Source: Paragonimus westermani
Taxonomy: Eukaryota > Platyhelminthes > Trematoda > Plagiorchiida > Troglotrematidae
Assembly: GCA_008508345.1 (NCBI GenBank)
Contig: QNGE01000112.1
Coordinates: forward strand, 345,399-409,398
Direction: 5' to 3'
DNA: 64,000 bases
The notes beneath the pieces are model-generated. The model was not told the origin of the DNA. It worked only from the letters and a program-made list of their open reading frames with translations, and made no database searches. The stretch's first letter is position 1, and every line of letters starts with the position of its first letter. Of the stretch, positions 58,236 through 64,000 are shown one piece after another. The position numbers and the translations under genes were made by a program.

Positions 58236-59097
58236 AAACTACCGGGAAGTAGACTGCAAATAGTGTTAATCCAGGAGATTTCTTGGGCTACGCCCAGTCT
58301 ACTCGCGATATGCACCTGTAGGCCGCATCTGAAATTGTCGCGTCTGTAATGCAGCGACCGCCTATAAACTTTAAGCTACTAAACAACCGATTTTGGTCTA
58401 AAAAGAAAGACCGTTGTAAGGGCGGGTTTCTTATCGGTAAGATGCTGAGGTACAAGAAAAACAGTGAAGACTGAATGGAGGAAAATAACAACCAGCGTCG
58501 ATATTGAATCTACCAAAGTTACGCTTTTATAGATCAACCGTTCATATGAACACGGCCAAATGCCACAAGTCACTTGATGGCGGAGTGACAGAGCGCAAGT
58601 GAAGTGAATGTGCCACAAACAAAGGTCCGGCGACAGGAAGTAAGGACGAAAGAACTGCGCAAGGACCAACTTCGTCATGTGATAAATCTTGAAATTAATT
58701 TTTTATCAAGGCTAACTTCTGTGAAGGGGATGTTTTGTTGCGTATGTACTTCAGATAGTCGCATCGTTCTTTGTAGGATAAAGGACGATAAACAAGAAAG
58801 GAGTGATTGAATGCAAGCAGCGTGGTCACCGATGTTCGATCAGATACACGACAGTCGTCAAGCACTCACCGCAGACAGCCACCTTAGCACTGGCCTCCTA
58901 AACAAACATGGTTTTCCGACATTCACTTAACTGCGTGTCGACTGCATATGGTGACTGATTTTCCTTACTCCCCAGACTTCATTCGCTACCGGCACCATGT
59001 TTTCATTCCTATGAGGAGATATGAATTTTGTGTGACTCTTGATCCTGCCACTGTTTACTATCGAATACACCTAACGGGCATGACTATCGATGACCCC
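58236..59097. other. No recognised gene
   Basis: Possibly the UTR of the element ending at 58.2 kb. The minus frame of 99 codons at 58379-58678 has no motif. Confidence 0.35.
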
Positions 59098-61420
59098 ACC
59101 ATTCTATATACCACGACCATAAGCCATACGCCAAATGGGCGGTGGTCTTCAATCCTCAAAACATGATCACCAACCTTCATGTCTAGTCCAGCCTTGGCCT
59201 ACTTATGATATGCCTGGATAGGGGTAGATACCGTTGATCCAGCGTTTCCAAAACACACCAGTCTGGAGCATGCTTCCACCTTCTCATGTACCTTTCCAGT
59301 AGTGTGCTGTGGGTGAATTGTAGGCCGAGGGTTGATTTTAATGGCAACAGAGCGTTTGATCTTAAAACCGTTGGACATTCCGGGTCATCTTGGGCTGACA
59401 TCAAATGTCTGTCTTCCAGGAGCCTCTCGCAGTCGATAAGTTGGGTGTAAAGGATCTCACCCTACATTACTTCTTGTCCTAAGGCCGCCAGCATGATTCA
59501 CCAAACCGCGCGAGTAATGAACCCCCACGCCCCACCCCAGTGGCTTGCATCAAGCGGATCGAAATGCCGGTCGCTACCACGAACCGCCGGAGTCCGACGG
59601 ATTCCACCGTGGTCAGTGGCAAGTGAATCTCCCTTCATCTCTGATTCCGCGTCCAGAAAGTTGGCCCCGTTATTGCTCCACGTAACTTCCAGTACACCCC
59701 AACAACCAATGAAACTCCTTAGCGCCATCGGGTCGATGCCAGGTGACTTCGAATGCATTAATTCCAAGTGCATACTTCCTGTCCTTAAACAAGTGGAGAG
59801 ACGACCACATATTGTACATATACTTCTCCCATTCCCAACCTTCATTGTTCAAAACTAACCTACACTGTAAACTGTCAACAAGGCATCATCGGCTGTCGTG
59901 CGATTAGAGGGAAGTGTTGCCACCACTTGTTGGCACGGCTTCGTTGACCAAATTTTGTACATCGCACCTTTTATAAGCGCGCCGCGCCATCCAGCCAAGC
60001 CCTTGTTAATTCAAAATCCTCTTCGGATGAATGATAAACATGACTATCCCCTACGTGAACCTCAACCTGGTATTGGTGTTCAACACTCATATCAGTTGCA
60101 ACACAACGTCACTCGAGTGCCATGAGACGGACCCGTTTAAACCCTTCCATCGGGAAACGGGACATCGTCTAGGGTTACACGCTTGTTTCCAGTCAGCCTA
60201 CCCCGTCGGCCTTTGGAGTGTTCTGTACAGCTCTCACTAGAGGCGCTTTGCCGCTCCAGTCGAACGATGGATTCACATACCAGATCCACTTCCAAATTAC
60301 ACAAAGTATACAGCAGGATGGAACACTGTCGACCAGCATTCTGGCAAATAAACTAACTCTTGAAACGTATAAGCCATGATACCACACGGAGTAGGGTGAA
60401 CCAGTGTTAATATCGTGAAACTTACGTGACCTGACGCGCTACTTACGCTGGCTACAGCCACCAATTTCTTCAGACACACTTCTCTAGGTTGAAGCCGTGA
60501 GAGCAGTCTGTTGGCTGGCCACGAATTCTCAAGTCCCCACATATATATTTCTTGAGAACCAGCACCGTAGGTTCCTCGCGAATCTACGTTCACCGGGTTT
60601 AACTTCGGCGGAACGTGTCGCTACTGACAGCCCTGGATATAGTCACGACGCCTTCAGCTACAATGATGGCGAAGCATCAAGAAGTGCTTCTCAAGCGCTC
60701 CAACACGATGATTGAGTCTGTTCAAAGTGTATGGAGTTACTTGTCTGGTCAAACAACCTGCGCTTGGAAAACTTTGTGTTGAACATGCACTGAACTAGTC
60801 ATTCTGACCGAACATCATTTAAGCGACGAACCTCTGTCCTAATGTTCGTTGACAGCGACAAGGGGCCCCGCAACGTCTACTTCTAGGTGATCTTCACAGT
60901 GTATGACTGCCGCTTGCCCCATGCTAGCTGGTACATCACCAAATGTGTCTACGGCACATCGTAGCCCATCAGCAGCCTGACATTATCTTACCCCAACGAG
61001 ATGGTAGGCAGACCGGCTAAGTAAGGCCAACGCTGAACGTCCTTCTCGATTATGGTTCAGGCTGGTTCAACCAGAAAAACCTTGGTTACAAACACGTTGT
61101 CGACCATGATCCTACTTACACTATCCAAAGACTGGGTTTGTAAACTCAGCTGCTGACATGCAACAAACTCCACCTCACACAGTGTACAAACGCTGAGCGC
61201 TCGCTGGCTCGCTGACCGCCCCAGCCTCTCAATTAGGGACCTATCTAGCAGTGTCGTATCAGAGGCTGTATCTAGAAGGACACACGTTTCAGTCGTTCTA
61301 ACTGCCACACTGACCCGATAAGCACGGAGTGAACAAAAACACATCCATCGCACACAGAGCTTTCTCCATTACTTGACCCTTCCGCATCGAGTTCGGGCCT
61401 CGGAGGCGCCGGGTCTGTTT
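59098..61420 (-). pseudogene. BEL/Pao LTR-retrotransposon remnant
   Basis: Two ends of a BEL/Pao pol survive on the minus strand. Near 61,353-61,057 the aspartic protease reads CVLLDTASDTTLLDRSLIER (the DSG/DTG-type active site as DTA), followed by QRWPYLAGLPTI and VRLLMGYDVP, the classic stretch after the BEL protease. At 59,858-59,498 comes integrase (ALRSFIGCWGVLEVTWSNNG, AHWGGAW-like SHWGGAWGF), and at 59,404-59,183 its C-terminal part (RYMRRWKHAPDW, LDQRYLPL). Stops and shifts are common; RT and RNase H are lost or unrecognisable between 59.9 and 61.0 kb. Confidence 0.65.
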
Positions 61421-61518
61421 ACATTAATGTATGATACCGCCCTCCATAGAAAGGTCGTAAACACTTAGCACGGATTTAGCTGTAGCCTCCGAGCAACGCC
61501 GCTCAGAATTTTCAACTT

Positions 61519-62793
61519 TTGTCTCACGACGTGTACGGTGTAATGAACAATGTACATCCGTATTTGAATGATGTCCTAGTGGATGGCTCATCACAGGAAG
61601 AACATTGCGTGCACTCGCGTTCATTATTTGCCCGTCTGTCGTATCATGGCCTCAGCATACACCTAGTCAAATGCTCGTTTGGGATGCTCCGCGCCACCCT
61701 TCTAAGTCAAAGTGCATACACGAGTGGGATCAAATCTTTCTGCAACAAACTGCAGGCAGTAGTGGACTAGCTGGTGACCACATATTTCAAACAAGTCCAC
61801 CGTTTAAAGGGAGTGTGTGGAGTTTTGCCGTCGTTTCACTGCTAGCTGTGCCTGTTTAACGCAACCTCTCACTGATCTACTCAGAGGTGAAGTACGTTCA
61901 TTCTTATTTGCAACGGCCGCAAAAATGGCTGTCAGTAATTTAGAAAGACCATCACCAAGACAGCGCTCCTGTTACCTCATTATCCGTTTACTTCCTCCGC
62001 GCTAACCGTGGATGCAACAGGCGCGGCTCTAGCGGCAGTCCTGCAAAAACAACTCGATGACGAGTGGTGTCAACTAGACTTTTTCTCTAAACCTTTACAA
62101 CTAACCGAGTCGCAGTTTAGCGCCTTCTGGAAGGAATTGTTAGCGATGTATCTCGGCACACGTCATTTTTGGCATGTAATTGAAGGCCTTCACAAACCAT
62201 AAACCGTTAACGCACGCTCTACGCTCGACCACCAACAGGTATTCCCCCAGAGAGACCCGACGTCTGAATTAATTCCGCTCAGTTCACGATAGATATTCGT
62301 CACATTTCAGATATTACAAACCCAGTCACCGATGCCCTCGCGCGCGACAATGCTACAGCGAACAGACATCTCAGTTGATCTGGCAGCTGTCGCATCTGCG
62401 CAGGACGATGGTCCAGAGGTAAAACAGCCCAGTCGGTCCAACTTCCTTAAGGTAAAATGGTTTCCCAAGAATTCATCCGACGGGGTGATTATTTGTATAA
62501 TTTCACAATGCAGCACCCGTTTGGCCATTCCATTGGCCTATCACCGCCGGATTTTCGACACTGCACAACATGTATCACCAGGCATACGTTCAATAGTCTG
62601 AATGGTCACCCCGCGCTTTGTTTGGCACAATGTCAATCGCAAAGTCCGCACGTGGGTCAGGGTGTGCTCACAGCGATCTAAAATCTGTCGTTACACGTGT
62701 GCAACTTTGGAGAGTTTCTGGGTCCCCGATAAGCGTCTCTATCGTGTGCATGCCAAACTGGAAGGACCCTTGTCATCCTCGGGTGGGTGTACG

Positions 62794-62796
<3 letters not shown>
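61519..62796 (+). pseudogene. Ty3/gypsy pol remnant: RT, RNase H, integrase
   Basis: In order on the plus strand, with shifts: RT palm PYLNDVLVDGSSQEEH and LSYHGLSIHLVKCSFGM (61.55-61.69 kb; the catalytic YLDD is YLND), RNase H VDATGAALAAVLQKQLDD with DFFSKPLQLTESQFSAF (62.0-62.2 kb), and integrase PRFVWHNVNRKVRTWVR with VCSQRSKICRYT, ending GPLSSSGG at about 62,790. The remainder of the integrase is cut off by an inserted LINE 3' end with its AAT run. Dead copy. It lies opposite to the BEL/Pao remnant on its left. Confidence 0.75.

Positions 62797-62838
<42 letters not shown>
62797..62838. repeat. AAT microsatellite at a LINE 3' end
   Basis: About twelve AAT units at the junction of the gypsy integrase and the LINE tail. 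Confidence 0.95.
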
Positions 62839-64000
62839 TATATTTCCCAACGCATATGTGAGAAGCGCGCTCGGCTATGCGCGATCAATGTGGATATTTA
62901 CAAACCATACAAAAAGGAATAATTAAACAGTATCACAAACGTGAAGTTTGTCGCAAGAATTACGTGGTCAAAGAGAAAACGACTGTAGTTTATAGAACTT
63001 TCACGCACGCAACAGGGTAATAGATAGTTCGCTCATTCCGCCGATTTAGTCTCAAGAAATGGGATGTTACACTAATTCACTGTTTACAAAGTTGTGGGAT
63101 GGGCGATTTTCCAAATATTTCAAGGTCACTCCGGGAGGATGTCTTAACGCACCTTCGGAATTTTTTGCTGTTATGAAATGAAATTGGCGTCCGAAAATTG
63201 TCTAGACAGATCGGCTTTGGTGAGGCATGCCGGAAAATCCCAGAATCAAGCGAACGACTGGGCTGATTCCAACGCACCATTTCGGCAAATGCTCGAAAAC
63301 GTCACAAAGTTGAACATCTCGTGAACCGTTCAGCTTAGACGAAGTTCCGTGTGTCCATCCGTCGTAGAAAAATTTCCTCGCTCAGTGGTTACTATGGGAT
63401 TCGGGAGGGAGAGTGTAATTCCACACGTAAGATGAGAAAATGTGGGGTTATAACATTTACTATGACAGGAAATATGTATGAGGAATTTTTGACGAAGTCG
63501 TTCGATATTATTATTTTTGCTTAGATTACTGGAATATGTAACCCTATCTTCTGTTTGTTCTGGTATTTTACTATGCGCTCGAGATTTATTCGGGTAAACG
63601 AAGAATTGAGTCGACGGTTTGGAGGGCCGCATGAAATGTGCGTGACAACTAAAGCTCACATGACATCGTTCTGTTGGACTTATTATTAGGCGCCGAGTGC
63701 ACATTTCATAGCAATTTGGGCATTGCATATACATGAGTAAACACACGTCATTAAAATAGGGTTGAGTGTCAAAGTGTTTGGTGAGCGCGCAGTAGACCAA
63801 GTGCTAAATGATCTTGTGAGTAAACCACATAACAAACCGTTTCAAGCGGGTTGTTTTTGAGGGGCGTTGGACAGCAGATCGGTTATCTACGTATTACGCA
63901 TCTGACGGCTAAATGATTTTCGGATCACACTCAAAAAGGTCGTCAGGTGATACAGAGAGTTTGAAGATGGACATCGTGTTTGTTAACGTAAGATAGCTGT
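62839..64000 (-). mobile_element. LINE 3' UTR, continues beyond the window
   Basis: Homologous along its length to the UTR at 43.83-44.97 kb and in the same orientation, with terminal hairpin TTTCCCA/TGAGAAG (62843-62865). The RT should lie past 64,000. A 156-codon minus frame (63330-63800) is open inside this copy but broken by several stops in the 44 kb copy, so I do not call it a gene. Confidence 0.65.

Noticed and set aside
1..64000. CRISPR arrays, prokaryotic operons, rRNA genes
   Set aside because: No regularly spaced direct repeats, no compact co-directional genes, no rRNA-like sequence seen.

Overview
This window looks like AT-rich intergenic or intronic DNA from a large, transposon-laden animal genome, most likely a parasitic flatworm (fluke or tapeworm). 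The reasons are the mix of elements: CR1-like non-LTR retrotransposons, Penelope-like elements (PLEs) with GIY-YIG endonuclease remnants, Ty3/gypsy and BEL/Pao LTR-retrotransposon remnants, AAT microsatellites at LINE ends, and a tRNA-derived SINE that carries a hammerhead ribozyme, an arrangement known from the schistosome Sm-alpha repeat. No prokaryotic gene organisation is visible. The organism call is an inference.

Layout. From 1 to about 41.7 kb the DNA is sparse in recognisable elements. It holds a decayed PLE reverse transcriptase (4.8-5.8 kb), two more PLE remnants (14.4-14.9 and 29.7-30.4 kb), a near-duplicate segment split by a single N (6,026-6,732; probably two haplotypes of one locus), a possible degenerate C2H2 zinc-finger reading frame (2.9-3.8 kb, minus) and several short open segments flanked by good splice-site consensus that could be exons of long-intron genes. 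None of these exons is recognised and none is certain.

From 22.0 to 33.3 kb lie at least six copies of one tRNA-derived SINE family. Between the pol III A/B boxes and the tail each copy has a hammerhead-ribozyme module. Two modules (29,452-29,498 minus; 33,180-33,224 plus) keep all catalytic-core positions and a cleavable GUC; the others show graded decay. A separate tRNA-like SINE head sits at 29,110-29,189.

From 41.8 to 64 kb the DNA is a dense nest of retrotransposons: a gypsy remnant (gag zinc knuckle joined to RT), a nearly full-length but dead CR1-like LINE on the minus strand (43.8-49.9 kb) that is itself interrupted by two smaller insertions, a second LINE 3' end (51.1-53.0 kb), a better preserved CR1-like LINE with an intact 415-codon RT frame (54.4-56.7 kb), a BEL/Pao remnant (59.1-61.4 kb, minus), a gypsy pol remnant (61.5-62.8 kb, plus) and, cutting that integrase, another LINE 3' end that runs off the window. 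Four LINE ends share one architecture: a long 3' UTR, a terminal hairpin TTTCTCA...TGAGAAA and an AAT repeat.

The most interesting system is the ribozyme-bearing SINE family, followed by the shared LINE 3' terminal hairpin and a hammerhead-like motif found twice (20.9 and 46.2 kb) that may come from PLEs.
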